Part shown: positions 26,905 to 36,344 of the stretch, one piece after another
Layout: each line of letters opens with the position of its first letter
Numbering within the stretch: position 1 is the stretch's first letter
Assembly (NCBI GenBank): GCA_003285105.1
Contig: CP030158.1
Coordinates: forward strand, 1,526,501 to 1,590,500
Source of the DNA: Roseithermus sacchariphilus
GTDB lineage: Bacteria; Bacteroidota; Rhodothermia; Rhodothermales; MEBIC09517
Direction of reading: 5' to 3'
Length of the DNA stretch: 64,000 bases
Made by a program: the position numbers and the translations under genes
The notes under the pieces: model-generated
What the model was told of the DNA's origin: nothing
Database searches by the model: none
What the model saw: only the letters and a program-made list of their open reading frames with translations

Positions 26905-28677
26905 GTGTCTGCCTTGCCTTCCGCTCCGTCCTCGTCTTCTGCGCCCGACCCGGACGCTCCGGCACCACGGCCGGGGGCGGCGGTGACGATCGCCGGGGGC
27001 ATCCTGGCCAGCCGCCTGGTCGGGTTCCTGCGCGACATGGCGGTGGCCTATTTCTTCGGCGTCGGACCGCACGCGGACGTCTGGCGGACGGCCCTGCGGA
27101 TGCCCAACGTGTTGCAGAACCTGCTGGGCGAGGGGACGATCTCGGCCTCGTTCATCCCGGTCTACAGCCGGTTCCTGGCCGAGGGCCGGAGGGAGCAGGC
27201 CGGGGCGTTTGCGGGGGCGGTGCTGGGGTTGCTGCTGGCGCTCGTCTCGGCGGCCGTGGTGGCGGGCATGCTGGCGGCGCCCTACCTCGTGGCGCTGCTG
27301 ACGCCGGGCTTCGTGACGGACGCGGGGACGAACCTGCCTCCGGGCGTCGGGGCGCTGGCCGACCTGCTGCGGGGGTTGCCGGGGAGCGAGACGCCCGCCG
27401 GAGGGGTCGACCGCTACGCCCTGGCCGTCCGCGCCGTGCGGCTGGTCTTTCCGATGACGGGTGTGCTCGTCCTGTTCGCCTGGGCGCTGGGCGTGCTCAA
27501 CAGCCACCGCCGCTTCTTCCTCTCCTATTTCGCGCCGGTGCTGTGGAACGTGTCGATCCTCGCCGCCCTGTTCGGCGCGGCTTTCCTGTGGCTGGAGGAT
27601 CCGCTGGGCATCGAGCGCCTGTCCGACGTGCCGCCCGACACCCTGACGCGGCTGTTGTTCGCGGCGTTCACGGGGGCGCTCGTCGGCGGCGTGCTCCAGT
27701 TGCTGCTGCCCCTGCCGCAGGTCTTCCGGTTGCTGCGCGGCTTCCGGCTGTCCGTGTCGATGCGGGTGGAGGGCGTGCGCGAGGCGCTGCGGGCGTTCGG
27801 GCCGGTGGTGGCGGGCCGCGGGGTCTACCAGATCTCGACGTACGTGGATCTGTTCCTGGCCTCGCTGCTGGCGGCGGGTGCGCTGGCGGCGCTCGGCTTC
27901 GCGCAGGTGCTTTACCTCCTGCCCATCAGCCTGTTCGGGATGTCTGTGGCGGCGTCGGAGTTGCCGGAGCTGTCGCGTCTGCGGCCGGAGGAGGTGGAGA
28001 CGTTCCTGGCGCGGCTACACCGTTCGCTGCGGCAGATCCTGTTTCTGGTGATGCCGACGGTGGTGGGCTACCTCGGCCTGGGGCTGTTGATCGTGGAGGC
28101 GCTGTTCCGGCGAGGGAGCTTCGGCGCGGGGGATAGCTGGCTGGTCTACCTCGTGCTGGGCGGCTACACCCTGGGCCTGCCGGCCACCACCGTCTCGCGG
28201 TTGCTGCAGAACGCCTTCTACGCCGTCGGCGATACGCGGACGCCGGCGCGGATCGCCGTCTGGCGCGTGGCGGCCTCGACGGCCGTGGCGCTGCCCTTGA
28301 TGTTCTGGCTGGACGGGTGGGCCGTGGCGGACCTCGTCGGCCCGGCGGCGGGCGCGGACCGGTTGTATCTGGGCGCCGTGGGGCTGGCCCTGGGGGCCAG
28401 CGTCGGGGCCTGGGTGGAGCTGGTGCGGTTGCGCCGGGCGCTGCGGCGGCGGCTGGCGGCGTTCGAGGTGCCGTGGCGCGCGGCGGGACGGATGAGTGCG
28501 CTGGCCGCCGGCCTGCTCATGCCGGCCCTCGGCCTCTGGTGGGGGCTCGCCGGAGGGGCACCGCCGCTCCTGGCCGCGCTGGCGCTCGGCGTCTACGGCG
28601 TCGGCTACCTCGCCCTGGCACACCGCCTCGGCTGGGACGAAGCCGCCGCCTGGACGGGACGGCTGCGGCGGCGCTGA
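26905..28677 (+). CDS. murJ: lipid II flippase MurJ
   Basis: 590 residues from GTG, 18 bases after aroQ. About 14 membrane helices. Family landmarks: SRLVGFLRDMAVAYFFG near residue 35, NVLQNLLGEGTISASFIPVYS at about 70, and a central YQISTYVDLFLASLL. The N-terminal 25 residues are a Ser/Pro/Ala tail. It flips lipid-linked peptidoglycan precursor across the inner membrane. A loop of about 30 residues between helices 3 and 4 (GTNLPPGVGALADLL) is longer than usual. Confidence 0.96.
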   Translation: MSALPSAPSSSSAPDPDAPAPRPGAAVTIAGGILASRLVGFLRDMAVAYFFGVGPHADVWRTALRMPNVLQNLLGEGTISASFIPVYSRFLAEGRREQAGAFAGAVLGLLLALVSAAVVAGMLAAPYLVALLTPGFVTDAGTNLPPGVGALADLLRGLPGSETPAGGVDRYALAVRAVRLVFPMTGVLVLFAWALGVLNSHRRFFLSYFAPVLWNVSILAALFGAAFLWLEDPLGIERLSDVPPDTLTRLLFAAFTGALVGGVLQLLLPLPQVFRLLRGFRLSVSMRVEGVREALRAFGPVVAGRGVYQISTYVDLFLASLLAAGALAALGFAQVLYLLPISLFGMSVAASELPELSRLRPEEVETFLARLHRSLRQILFLVMPTVVGYLGLGLLIVEALFRRGSFGAGDSWLVYLVLGGYTLGLPATTVSRLLQNAFYAVGDTRTPARIAVWRVAASTAVALPLMFWLDGWAVADLVGPAAGADRLYLGAVGLALGASVGAWVELVRLRRALRRRLAAFEVPWRAAGRMSALAAGLLMPALGLWWGLAGGAPPLLAALALGVYGVGYLALAHRLGWDEAAAWTGRLRRR

Positions 28678-28789
28678 CGAGGCCGGCGCACCGCGTGCGC
28701 GCGGGTGGGCTTCGGGGTACTTCTGGCGAAACCCGTACCGGAGCGGGCCGTTCGTGCGACATCCCGCGTACCTGCCTTCCCCTTCCTCC

Positions 28790-29296
28790 ATGGCCAACTA
28801 CCAGGGACATCTGGCCGGCGCCAGCGTCTTTTACGCCGTCTACCTGGCCGGGCTGGCGTGGGTCTTCTCCGTCGACGCCGCCTACACCCGCTTCACCCTG
28901 CTGGAGCTGACGGCCTACCCGCTGGCGCTCTTCGGCCTCTGCCTGATGTTCGGGCTCTGGCCGGACGTAGACACGAACTCGAAGGGCCAGAACCTCTTCT
29001 ACACCATCTTCTTCCTGGTCGACGTCATCCTGATCGTCACGCGGCACTTCGAGGAGGCCGCCTACCTGGGCCTGTTCGCCATCCTGCCGGTGCTCGGCAA
29101 GCACCGGGGCTGGACGCACACCTGGTGGGCGATGCTGCTCATCCCCTCGCCCCTGCTGATCCTCCCCTACCTGTTCTTCCCCGAACGCCCGCTCTGGGGA
29201 TTGCCGTTCTACGGGGCGGCGGTGGTCGGCTACTTCAGCCATCTCTTCATGGACGGCCTCGTTCTTCGGCTCAAACGCCGCCGCCGTACGGTGTGA
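28790..29296 (+). CDS. YdjM-like membrane-bound metal-dependent hydrolase
   Basis: 168 residues with about five membrane helices. Potential metal ligands are spaced as in the PF04307 family: His near the N-terminus (YQGHLAG), PDVDTNS, a middle H-R-G-W-T-H motif, and SHLFMDG at the C-terminus. E. coli YdjM of this family is a LexA-regulated inner-membrane protein of unclear substrate. 112 bases after murJ, same direction. The start is preceded by no strong Shine-Dalgarno. Confidence 0.85.
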   Translation: MANYQGHLAGASVFYAVYLAGLAWVFSVDAAYTRFTLLELTAYPLALFGLCLMFGLWPDVDTNSKGQNLFYTIFFLVDVILIVTRHFEEAAYLGLFAILPVLGKHRGWTHTWWAMLLIPSPLLILPYLFFPERPLWGLPFYGAAVVGYFSHLFMDGLVLRLKRRRRTV

Positions 29297-29302
29297 GGGC
29301 CG

Positions 29303-29361
29303 CCAGCTTTCAGCCCGCAGCCGTCAGCCCGCAGCCAGAAGCCCCAGCCGTCAGCCCGCAG
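29303..29361. repeat. CAGCC-type low-complexity repeat
   Basis: CAGCCCGCAGCCGTCAGCCCGCAGCC and a second CCGTCAGCCCGCAGC fill the gap between two convergent genes. Same family as at 1538, 60104 and 61105. Confidence 0.85.
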
Positions 29362-29670
29362 CTATTCGACCTTGCTGATCTCCACGACCTGCAGGTGGGC
29401 GAAGGGCTGGCCGTTCCAGTCGGCGCGGTGGACGTGGCCGGTGACGCGGAAGCGACCCGGGGCCTGGGACGCCACGGACGCCTCCCCCGCGCCTTCGAAC
29501 CGGAGGACGTAGCTGTTGTGCTGGTCGGTGTCCAGCACGAGCGCCGTGAAGGGGGCGTGACCGCGCATGGTGACCCGACCCTCGACGGTGATCGGCGGTT
29601 CGGGCAGGCGGGTGGATGCGCAGCCGCCGAGCAGCAGGCCGCTGAGCAGGAGCAGGGGCAGACGAATCAT
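29362..29670 (-). CDS. small lipoprotein
   Basis: 102 residues with a lipoprotein signal (LLLLSGLLLGGC, lipobox LLGGC, Cys17). The mature part is a small beta-rich domain (VEGRVTMRGHAPFTALVLDT, FRVTGHVHRADWNG), perhaps an OB-like fold. Expected in the periplasmic or outer-membrane leaflet. It is divergent from the T9SS protein that follows. No family name is supported. Confidence 0.85.
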   Translation of the reverse strand: MIRLPLLLLSGLLLGGCASTRLPEPPITVEGRVTMRGHAPFTALVLDTDQHNSYVLRFEGAGEASVASQAPGRFRVTGHVHRADWNGQPFAHLQVVEISKVE

Positions 29671-29814
29671 GGCGCCGTGGAGGAAGGCGGTGGTGGCCGG
29701 TGCGGATGCCTACGACCGACCTGCCGCCGCGATCCCGCCCGAGCGGGGGAACCCGGGGCATGTTTTTTGTTTTCCCCTCCCGTTCAGCCTTTCCTTTGCC
29801 ATGCCGGTGTCGTC

Positions 29815-32181
29815 ATGATCCGTCTGCTCGTTGCTGCGCTCGTGCTGGGGACCGGGGTGGGAACGGCCGGGGCGCAGGGGCTGGCGCCGCAGGCCGTGCC
29901 GCCCGCCGCCGACCCGCCCGCCGCCGACCCGCCCGTCATCCACATCACCGACCGGCTGCTGCGCGGGCCCGAGGCGCAGGCTGCGCTGGCGGCCTTCGAG
30001 CCGCGGACGAGCCGGTCCGCCGTACGGCTTCAGCAGGCCCCGGCCACGACGTACCGGCTCGGCCAGACGCAGACGTTCAAGGTGCGCAACCTCGGCGCCT
30101 CGTCGACGCAGTTCGACCAGATCGAGTTCACGCTGAAGGCGCAGACGCCACTGATGCGGCTCTGGGTGGAGACGGCCGAACTGGACGGCCGCGTGCGCGA
30201 CGAGGACGTGGAGGCGCTCCGGCGGGCTCTGGGAGAGCAGACCCCGGAAGGCTCCGTCGACCCGGACGCCGGCATCATTGCCAACAACCACGACACGTTC
30301 GGCCAGCCGCCGAACGTGGACGGCGACGGGGTCCTGGACGTGCTGCTGCTCGACATCCGCGACGGCCGCAGCGCCGGTGAAGGGTACGTCGCCGGCTTCG
30401 TCGACCCGCTCGACCTCTCTTCGGCCGGCAACAACCGCGACGTGCTCTACCTCGACACCCGGCCGGGGCTGGTGGACGACGACGGCAACCGCCGCGGCAC
30501 GGCCGGCATCGAGGCCACCGCGGCACACGAATACCAGCACCTCATCCGCCTGGCCTATGACCGCGACGAGACGACGTTCGTGGACGAGGGATTGTCCGAA
30601 TGGGCGGAACTGCTCAATGGCTATCCCGGCCGCAGCATCACGTACCTCGCCGAACCCGACCGCTACAACGTGGCGCTCTTCCGGTGGTCCAGCGACGGCA
30701 GCGAGGTGCTGGACGATTACCAGCGGGCCGGGCTCTTCACGACGTACCTGGCCGAGCGCATCGGCCGGGCGGCCACGGGGGGTATCACGCAGGATCCGGC
30801 CAATGGCATGACGGGCTACCGCAATGCCCTCGTCGATGCCGGGGCCGGCGTCACCATCGAGGAGGTCCTGTCCGACTTCCACGTCGCCAACCTCGTCAAC
30901 GACCCCCTTGCCCATCCATACCGGTACGTCACGCCTCAGCGCACCGGCGTCCGGGCTGCCGGCACCGCCGTGGCCGACGGCCGCACCGGCACCACGGAAA
31001 CGCCTCGCACCGAGCTGGACGTCCAGAGCGGAGCCGTCCGGTATCTGACCTGGACCTTCGTGGACGATTTCACCCTGACGATGGACGTCCCGCCGAGCGT
31101 CGACGGGGACCTTGCCACCGCCGCGGAGCGCCGGGCGCGCCTGCGGGTGCGCGCCATCCTGGAGCGGGAGGGCGCGGTCGACGTGCGCGACGTGACGCTC
31201 GGCGCGGCCGCGCAGACCTTTGCCGGCTCCTTCGACCGGGTGACGCTGGCCGTCACCCACATCGACCCGAACAGCCGCACCACCCGCATCGCTTATGAGG
31301 CGGCCTGGACCAACGCCTCGGCCTTCCGCGTCGAGCCGGTGGCCTACGACGACGGGATGGCGGACACCTACGCGCTGGTCAACGGCACCGGGGCCGGCTA
31401 TGCCACGCGCTTCGTCGTCCCGGAGGGCGCGCTCCTGGGCACCGTCCGCCTGCCCATGTACTACCTCAACGAGTTCGGCGACGACCCGCCGGACACGGCG
31501 CAGCGCGACTTCAACCTGACCCTCTGGGACGCCGCCCCGGACGGCACGCCGGGCACGATCCTGTTCAGCACGCTCATCACCGATCCGCGTCCGACCTCGG
31601 ACGTCTTCACCAACGAGACGCAGACGCGGTTTCTGGAGGTGGACCTGACCGACGATCTGGCCGGCGTGACGCTGCCGGAGGTCCTCTACGTCGGTGCGCG
31701 CAACGACGGCGACGATTCCAACTACATCGTCTACAGCGCCTCCGACTACACCGCGGAGAACGTGTCGTATCTGCTGGATGCTTTCGGGACCTGGACGGCG
31801 GCCTGGGACGTCACGTTCACCAACGGCAGCAGCCTGCAGGATCGTGTGATCCCGGTTCGGGTGGAGTTCCTGATTCCCCGCACCGCCGTGCCCGTGGAGG
31901 CGGGGCCAGAGCTGCCGCGGGTGGCCGTGTTGCATCCGAACTATCCGAATCCCTTCAACCCCCGGACCACCATCCGTTTCGATCTGCCCGAGGCGGCGGT
32001 GGTGAGGCTGGCGGTGTATGACCTGCTCGGCCGCCCCGTGGCCACGCTCCTCGACGGCCTGACGCCGGCCGGCTCCCACACGGTGACCGTCGACGCCCGC
32101 CGGTGGGCCAGCGGCGTGTACCTCTACGTGCTCGATACCGGCACGCAGCGCCTCACCCGCCGGATGCTGTTGCTGAAGTGA
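29815..32181 (+). CDS. secreted T9SS metalloprotease-like protein
   Basis: 788 residues. Signal peptide ends GTAGAQ. A Pro/Ala/Asp repeat linker (PPAADPPAADPP) precedes the catalytic region. Zinc motif A-H-E-Y-Q-H is followed by VDEGLSEWAE, where a Glu about 20 residues on could be the third ligand of a gluzincin. A D-x-D-G-D-G motif (NVDGDGVLDVLLLD) suggests calcium binding. The middle part is beta-sandwich-like. The last 85 residues are a T9SS sorting domain (NYPNPFNPRTTIRF, LLGRPV, GVYLYVLDTG). The protease class is inferred from HExxH plus the downstream Glu, in the style of M6/M30-like secreted enzymes. Confidence 0.87.
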   Translation: MIRLLVAALVLGTGVGTAGAQGLAPQAVPPAADPPAADPPVIHITDRLLRGPEAQAALAAFEPRTSRSAVRLQQAPATTYRLGQTQTFKVRNLGASSTQFDQIEFTLKAQTPLMRLWVETAELDGRVRDEDVEALRRALGEQTPEGSVDPDAGIIANNHDTFGQPPNVDGDGVLDVLLLDIRDGRSAGEGYVAGFVDPLDLSSAGNNRDVLYLDTRPGLVDDDGNRRGTAGIEATAAHEYQHLIRLAYDRDETTFVDEGLSEWAELLNGYPGRSITYLAEPDRYNVALFRWSSDGSEVLDDYQRAGLFTTYLAERIGRAATGGITQDPANGMTGYRNALVDAGAGVTIEEVLSDFHVANLVNDPLAHPYRYVTPQRTGVRAAGTAVADGRTGTTETPRTELDVQSGAVRYLTWTFVDDFTLTMDVPPSVDGDLATAAERRARLRVRAILEREGAVDVRDVTLGAAAQTFAGSFDRVTLAVTHIDPNSRTTRIAYEAAWTNASAFRVEPVAYDDGMADTYALVNGTGAGYATRFVVPEGALLGTVRLPMYYLNEFGDDPPDTAQRDFNLTLWDAAPDGTPGTILFSTLITDPRPTSDVFTNETQTRFLEVDLTDDLAGVTLPEVLYVGARNDGDDSNYIVYSASDYTAENVSYLLDAFGTWTAAWDVTFTNGSSLQDRVIPVRVEFLIPRTAVPVEAGPELPRVAVLHPNYPNPFNPRTTIRFDLPEAAVVRLAVYDLLGRPVATLLDGLTPAGSHTVTVDARRWASGVYLYVLDTGTQRLTRRMLLLK

Positions 32182-32275
32182 TCGGCGCGCCTCGGGCGGC
32201 CGCCCGGCTTGGGATGACGGGGTGGGATGCGTACCTTTCTCCCCGCTCCGACCCTCCACATCCCACGCTCCACCT

Positions 32276-32695
32276 ATGGGCCGAATCATTGCCACGGGGG
32301 AGACGCCGGCCAAACGGCGGCACGCACACATGCGCTCCTGTGCCGAGGTCCTGCGCCTGCTGGCGCAGCGCTCCGGCTTCGACGACGAGGCGCGTGACAT
32401 GACGGCGTTCCTCGTCTTCAACCTGCGCGGCATCTACGAGACGATCGAGGAAAGTGCCCGGGCCTGGGACGACCGGGACTACTGGCGCAAGGCTGAGGCG
32501 CTGCGGGAGACGTGGCGCTGGAGCCGCACCGCCGCCGACGAGCTGGAGGCCCTCATCCTGGCCGACCGCTGGAGCGCGGTGCCGCCGCTCCTGCTCGATC
32601 TGGTGCCGCGCTTCAACGGCATCACCGTCAACGCCATCACCCGCGATGCCGACTGGTGGTGCGGCGCGCTGCGTGCGCTGCGCCGACGCCGCTGA
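32276..32695 (+). CDS. small helical protein, unknown
   Basis: 139 residues from MGRIIATGETP; a start further upstream is possible but reads through low-quality sequence. Mostly helix: CAEVLRLLAQRSGF, DMTAFLVFNLRGIYETIEE, YWRKAEALRETWRW, ALRALRRRR at the end. Trp-rich and charged, with no signal or membrane segment. I do not recognise a family. It lies between the T9SS protein and yqgE with no clear operon link. Confidence 0.75.
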   Translation: MGRIIATGETPAKRRHAHMRSCAEVLRLLAQRSGFDDEARDMTAFLVFNLRGIYETIEESARAWDDRDYWRKAEALRETWRWSRTAADELEALILADRWSAVPPLLLDLVPRFNGITVNAITRDADWWCGALRALRRRR

Positions 32696-32811
32696 GGCGT
32701 GTTTTTTGCGCGAATTTCGGATCGCGCGGGGTCGGCCTCCTGCGCGGTTCCCCGCCATCCCGGATCTTGTCGGGGTTCCGCTGCATCCGGTCCCTGCTGC
32801 CCGCTTCCCCG

Positions 32812-33375
32812 ATGGATCACGCTGACATCACCCCCGCCCCCGGCGTCCTGCTGATCGCGCCGCCGCTGCTCGCCGACCCGAACTTCCGGCGGAGCGTGGT
32901 GCTGCTGTGTGAGCATGGCGAGGACGGCAGCTTCGGCCTGATCCTCAACCGCCCGATGACGATCCAGCCCGCCGAGGTGCTCGACGACTTCTACGGCTAT
33001 GACGAGCCGCTCTCGCTCGGCGGCCCCGTCGAGCCGAACACGCTGCACTACCTCCACCGGCACGGTGACGTCATCCCCGGTGCCATCCGGGTCTTCGACG
33101 GGGTCTACTGGGGCGGCGACTTCGAGGCCGTCCGCACCCTGACGGCCTCCGGAGGGGCCTCCACCGGCGACCTGCGCTTTTTCCTGGGCTATGCCGGCTG
33201 GTCGCCCGGCCAGCTCGACGCCGAGATCGACGCAGGGGGCTGGTTCCTCGCCCGGGCCCGCGAGGCCGCCATCTTCCCCCGGGACCCCGACCGCCTCTGG
33301 CGGGACGTCCTCCGCAGCATGGGTCGGGAGTATGCGCTCCTGGCCAACTTCCCGGATGATCCGCGGATGAACTGA
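32812..33375 (+). CDS. YqgE/AlgH family protein
   Basis: 187 residues. Family hallmarks: PGVLLIAPPLLADPNFRRSVVLLCEH, GLILNRP, LGGPVEPNTLHYLH, then FFLGYAGWSPGQLD near the C-terminus. UPF0301 proteins are small cytoplasmic proteins of unclear function; AlgH influences alginate and other gene expression in Pseudomonas. The length is normal. The final segment reads DVLRSMGREYALLANFP. Confidence 0.95.
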   Translation: MDHADITPAPGVLLIAPPLLADPNFRRSVVLLCEHGEDGSFGLILNRPMTIQPAEVLDDFYGYDEPLSLGGPVEPNTLHYLHRHGDVIPGAIRVFDGVYWGGDFEAVRTLTASGGASTGDLRFFLGYAGWSPGQLDAEIDAGGWFLARAREAAIFPRDPDRLWRDVLRSMGREYALLANFPDDPRMN

Positions 33376-33456
33376 GAAGCGGCGGCCCGGTGGCCGCTCC
33401 CGACCCCCGGCGCTACCCCGTCCCGTTTGCCGATTCGCCCCGACTCGCCCCCACCC

Positions 33457-34848
33457 ATGCCGGCTTCTGCCTCCTGGATGCGCCCCGACCAGACGGCGCT
33501 GTTCACCGACCTGTACCAGCTCACCATGTTGCAGGCCTACGTGCGCGAGGGGATGCACGAGGAGGCGGTCTTCGACCTGTTCGTGCGGCGCCTCAAACAC
33601 CGCAACTACCTCCTCGCCTGTGGCCTGGATACGGTGCTGGAGTTCCTCGAAACGCTCCGCTTCTCCGACGAAGCGCTCGGCTACCTGGCCTCGCTGGATC
33701 TCTTCCGGCCCGACTTCCTCGACTTCCTGGCCGATTTCCGCTTCACGGGCTCGGTCTATGCCCTCCGGGAAGGCACCCCCTTCTTCCCGGACGAGCCCGT
33801 CCTGCAGGTCGTCGCGCCCATCGGGCAGGCGCAACTGGTCGAGACGTTCCTGCTCAATCAGATCACCTTCCAGACCGGGATAGCCTCCAAGGCGAGCCGG
33901 GTGGTCCACGCCGCGCAGGGACGCCCCGTGGCGGATTTCGGGATGCGCCGGATGCACGGGGTGGATGCGCCGCTGAAGGCGGCCCGTGCCTACTACATCG
34001 CCGGCATTGCCAGCACCTCCAACCTGCTCGCCGGGCACCTCTACGGGCTGAAGGTGACGGGGACCATGGCCCACAGCTACATCGAGGCGCATGACCACGA
34101 GGCCGACGCCTTCCGGGCGTTCGCCGAGCTGTATCCCGGCACGACGCTCCTGGTCGACACCTACGACACCCTCGACGGCGTGCGGCGGGTGGTCGACCTG
34201 GTCCGGACCCACGGCCTGAGGGTCGGCGCCATCCGGCTGGACTCGGGCGATCTGGACACGCTGGCGCGGCAGGCCCGGCAGATCCTCGACGAGGCCGGCC
34301 TCGCCGACGTCCGGATCTTCGCCAGCGGCAGCCTCGACGAGCACCGGATCGCCCGGTTGCTGGCGCAGGGCATCCCGATCGATGCCTTCGGCGTCGGTAC
34401 GCGGATGGGGACGATGGCGGATGCGCCGTACCTGGACACGGCCTACAAGCTCAGCGCCTATGCCGGCACCCCCCGCATGAAGCTGTCCGCCCAGAAGTCG
34501 AACCTGCCCGGCCGCAAGCAGGTCTACCGCCTCAGGGATGCTTCCGGCCTTGCCGTGCAGGACGTCATCGCCACGGCCGACGAGGCCCACGAGGGCGAGC
34601 CGCTGCTGGAGTGCGTCATGCGCGACGGCGTCCGCACCGAGGCCGGCCGGCGCTCGCTGGACGAGGCCCGCGCGCACGCGCAGGACGAGTTGCAGCGCCT
34701 GCCGGAACGCCTCCGCGCGCTGGACCCCGCCGATCCGCCCTACCCCGTCGTCTTGAGCGAGGCCCTCCAGGCCCGGCTGGACCAGACACGCCACCGTCTG
34801 GAAAACGGGGCGGGACCGGCGAACGAGGCGGTCAACGCACCGCGCTGA
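33457..34848 (+). CDS. pncB: nicotinate phosphoribosyltransferase
   Basis: 463 residues from MPASASWMRPDQ; an upstream TTG start at 33427 is weaker. Landmarks: LFTDLYQLTMLQAY, FVRRLKHRNYLLACGLD, FETFLLNQITFQTGIASKASR-like middle (with variation), DFGMRRMHG, GTMAHSYI, and the phosphoribosyl-binding GAIRLDSGDL with GVGTRMGTM. It converts nicotinate and PRPP to nicotinate mononucleotide (Preiss-Handler route). Its last 17 bases overlap the converging HlyD gene. Confidence 0.96.
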   Translation: MPASASWMRPDQTALFTDLYQLTMLQAYVREGMHEEAVFDLFVRRLKHRNYLLACGLDTVLEFLETLRFSDEALGYLASLDLFRPDFLDFLADFRFTGSVYALREGTPFFPDEPVLQVVAPIGQAQLVETFLLNQITFQTGIASKASRVVHAAQGRPVADFGMRRMHGVDAPLKAARAYYIAGIASTSNLLAGHLYGLKVTGTMAHSYIEAHDHEADAFRAFAELYPGTTLLVDTYDTLDGVRRVVDLVRTHGLRVGAIRLDSGDLDTLARQARQILDEAGLADVRIFASGSLDEHRIARLLAQGIPIDAFGVGTRMGTMADAPYLDTAYKLSAYAGTPRMKLSAQKSNLPGRKQVYRLRDASGLAVQDVIATADEAHEGEPLLECVMRDGVRTEAGRRSLDEARAHAQDELQRLPERLRALDPADPPYPVVLSEALQARLDQTRHRLENGAGPANEAVNAPR

Positions 34849-36121
34849 AGTAGACCCGCCGGACGTTCTCGAACACGTAGCCGAAGAAGCTCTTGCGTTC
34901 GAGCTCGACGGCCAGCTCGCCCGTCATGCCGACGCTGAGGTACGGCGCCAGGCGGCCGGCATCGGTGATGGCGACCTCGAAGGGGTAGCGCCCGTCCGTG
35001 TCCGGCGTGACGCTGAGCGCCTGGATGCGCCCCTCGACGACGCCCCACTCGTAGTGCGGGAAGGTGGCGACCTTGAGGATGACGGGGTCGTCCACGTCGA
35101 TGAAGCCGATGCGTTGCGGCGAGATGCTGGCCTGGGCGTAGAGGGCGGTAGCGGAGGGGAGCGTCTTGTAGAGCAGGCTGCCGGCGGGCAGTTCGCGGCC
35201 CACCTCGGCCACGAAGGAGAGGGTGCCGGCCGCCGGCGCCTTCACGATGAGGCCGTCCGGCGCCACCTCGAAGGGGCCGTAGGTGCGCAGCAGCGCCTGC
35301 CGGGCCTGCTCCTCCTCGAGGGCGTAGCTCTGGGCCAGCCGCTGCATCTCATGCTCCACCTCGGCCCGCTGCCGGGCCGCGATGGCGGCATTCAGCGAGG
35401 CCTGGGTGATCTGCGCGTCCAGGTCGGCCACCTCCTTGCGGCGCGCTTCGATGAGCAGCGCCAGGTCGGCCTCGGCCACGATGCGGGCCTCCTCGGCCTC
35501 GCGGAACTGCTCGCGCGAGATGAACTGCCGCTCGACGAGCTGGCGCTCGCGCTCGTAGCGATCCCGGGCCTGCTCGGCCAGGCGGGTGAGCTTGTCCCGC
35601 TGCTGCACGAACAGCCGCCATCCGGCCCGTTTCTGTTCCTCGTAGGCGGCGATGGCCTCGCGGTACCGATCCTCCTCCAGTTGCAGCGTCTCGATCTGGG
35701 CCTGATAGACGGCCTGCTCGGTCGTCTCGAAGAGCCGGCGGCGCTGCCGGGCGGCTTCGTAGGCCTCCACGGCACGCACCACCTCGGGCGCGTTGATCTT
35801 GACCAGCGGCGCCCCGGCCTCCAGCACCGAGCCGACCTCGGCGTAGCGTTCCAGCACGAAAACGGGGTAGGAGAACTGCCGTACCTGCTCCTGCTGCGTG
35901 CCTTTCAGCACGAAGGCTTCCTGGTAATACCGGGGGATGCGAATGGCCGATCCGAGCAGCACGAAGAGCGCCGTCAGACCCACGCCGGCATAGACGAGCA
36001 GCCGTAGCGCGCTCGTGCGCACGTCGGCCAGCGGCACGTCGTCCTCGTGGTAGAGGTCGTCGATCTGGATCGGTTCCAGCATGGCGCCGGCCGAGCCGGG
36101 CTCGAAGCGGGATGTCTCCAT
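34832..36121 (-). CDS. HlyD-family membrane fusion protein
   Basis: 429 residues. One membrane helix near 40-65 (LVYAGVGLTALFVLLGSA). Then a first half-lipoyl region (FVLERYAEVGSVLEAGAPLVKIN), a long alpha-helical hairpin of about 190 residues (acidic/basic coiled coil, REQFREAEEARI), the returning lipoyl half (IVKAPAAGTLSFVAEVG) and a beta-barrel domain. The hairpin is longer than in RND adaptors and fits type I secretion. It would link the C39 ABC exporter to an outer-membrane channel. A TnpB element lies between its start and that exporter gene. Confidence 0.9.
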   Translation of the reverse strand: METSRFEPGSAGAMLEPIQIDDLYHEDDVPLADVRTSALRLLVYAGVGLTALFVLLGSAIRIPRYYQEAFVLKGTQQEQVRQFSYPVFVLERYAEVGSVLEAGAPLVKINAPEVVRAVEAYEAARQRRRLFETTEQAVYQAQIETLQLEEDRYREAIAAYEEQKRAGWRLFVQQRDKLTRLAEQARDRYERERQLVERQFISREQFREAEEARIVAEADLALLIEARRKEVADLDAQITQASLNAAIAARQRAEVEHEMQRLAQSYALEEEQARQALLRTYGPFEVAPDGLIVKAPAAGTLSFVAEVGRELPAGSLLYKTLPSATALYAQASISPQRIGFIDVDDPVILKVATFPHYEWGVVEGRIQALSVTPDTDGRYPFEVAITDAGRLAPYLSVGMTGELAVELERKSFFGYVFENVRRVYFSAVR

Positions 36122-36344
36122 GGCATCGGTGTCCAGGGCAGGGGACGGACGCAGGCCGGAGGGCGAAGGTCGGCAGGGAACCCGTGTCGGCCCGTCGACC
36201 GTCCGGCTCCGTCCACGTCAGAGAAAAAGGTCAGGGTTAGCAAAGGCAAGGAGCCTCTCGTCTTTCAGGCGGGAGAGGAATGGCCCCTTGTTCTCGGCGA
36301 TGTGACACAGGGCTGACATCCCTGCCGCGGTATGTTTGCGAACG

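Noticed and set aside
32479-34794. Minus-strand open frame of 771 codons across yqgE and pncB
   Set aside because: Antisense to two firmly identified genes.
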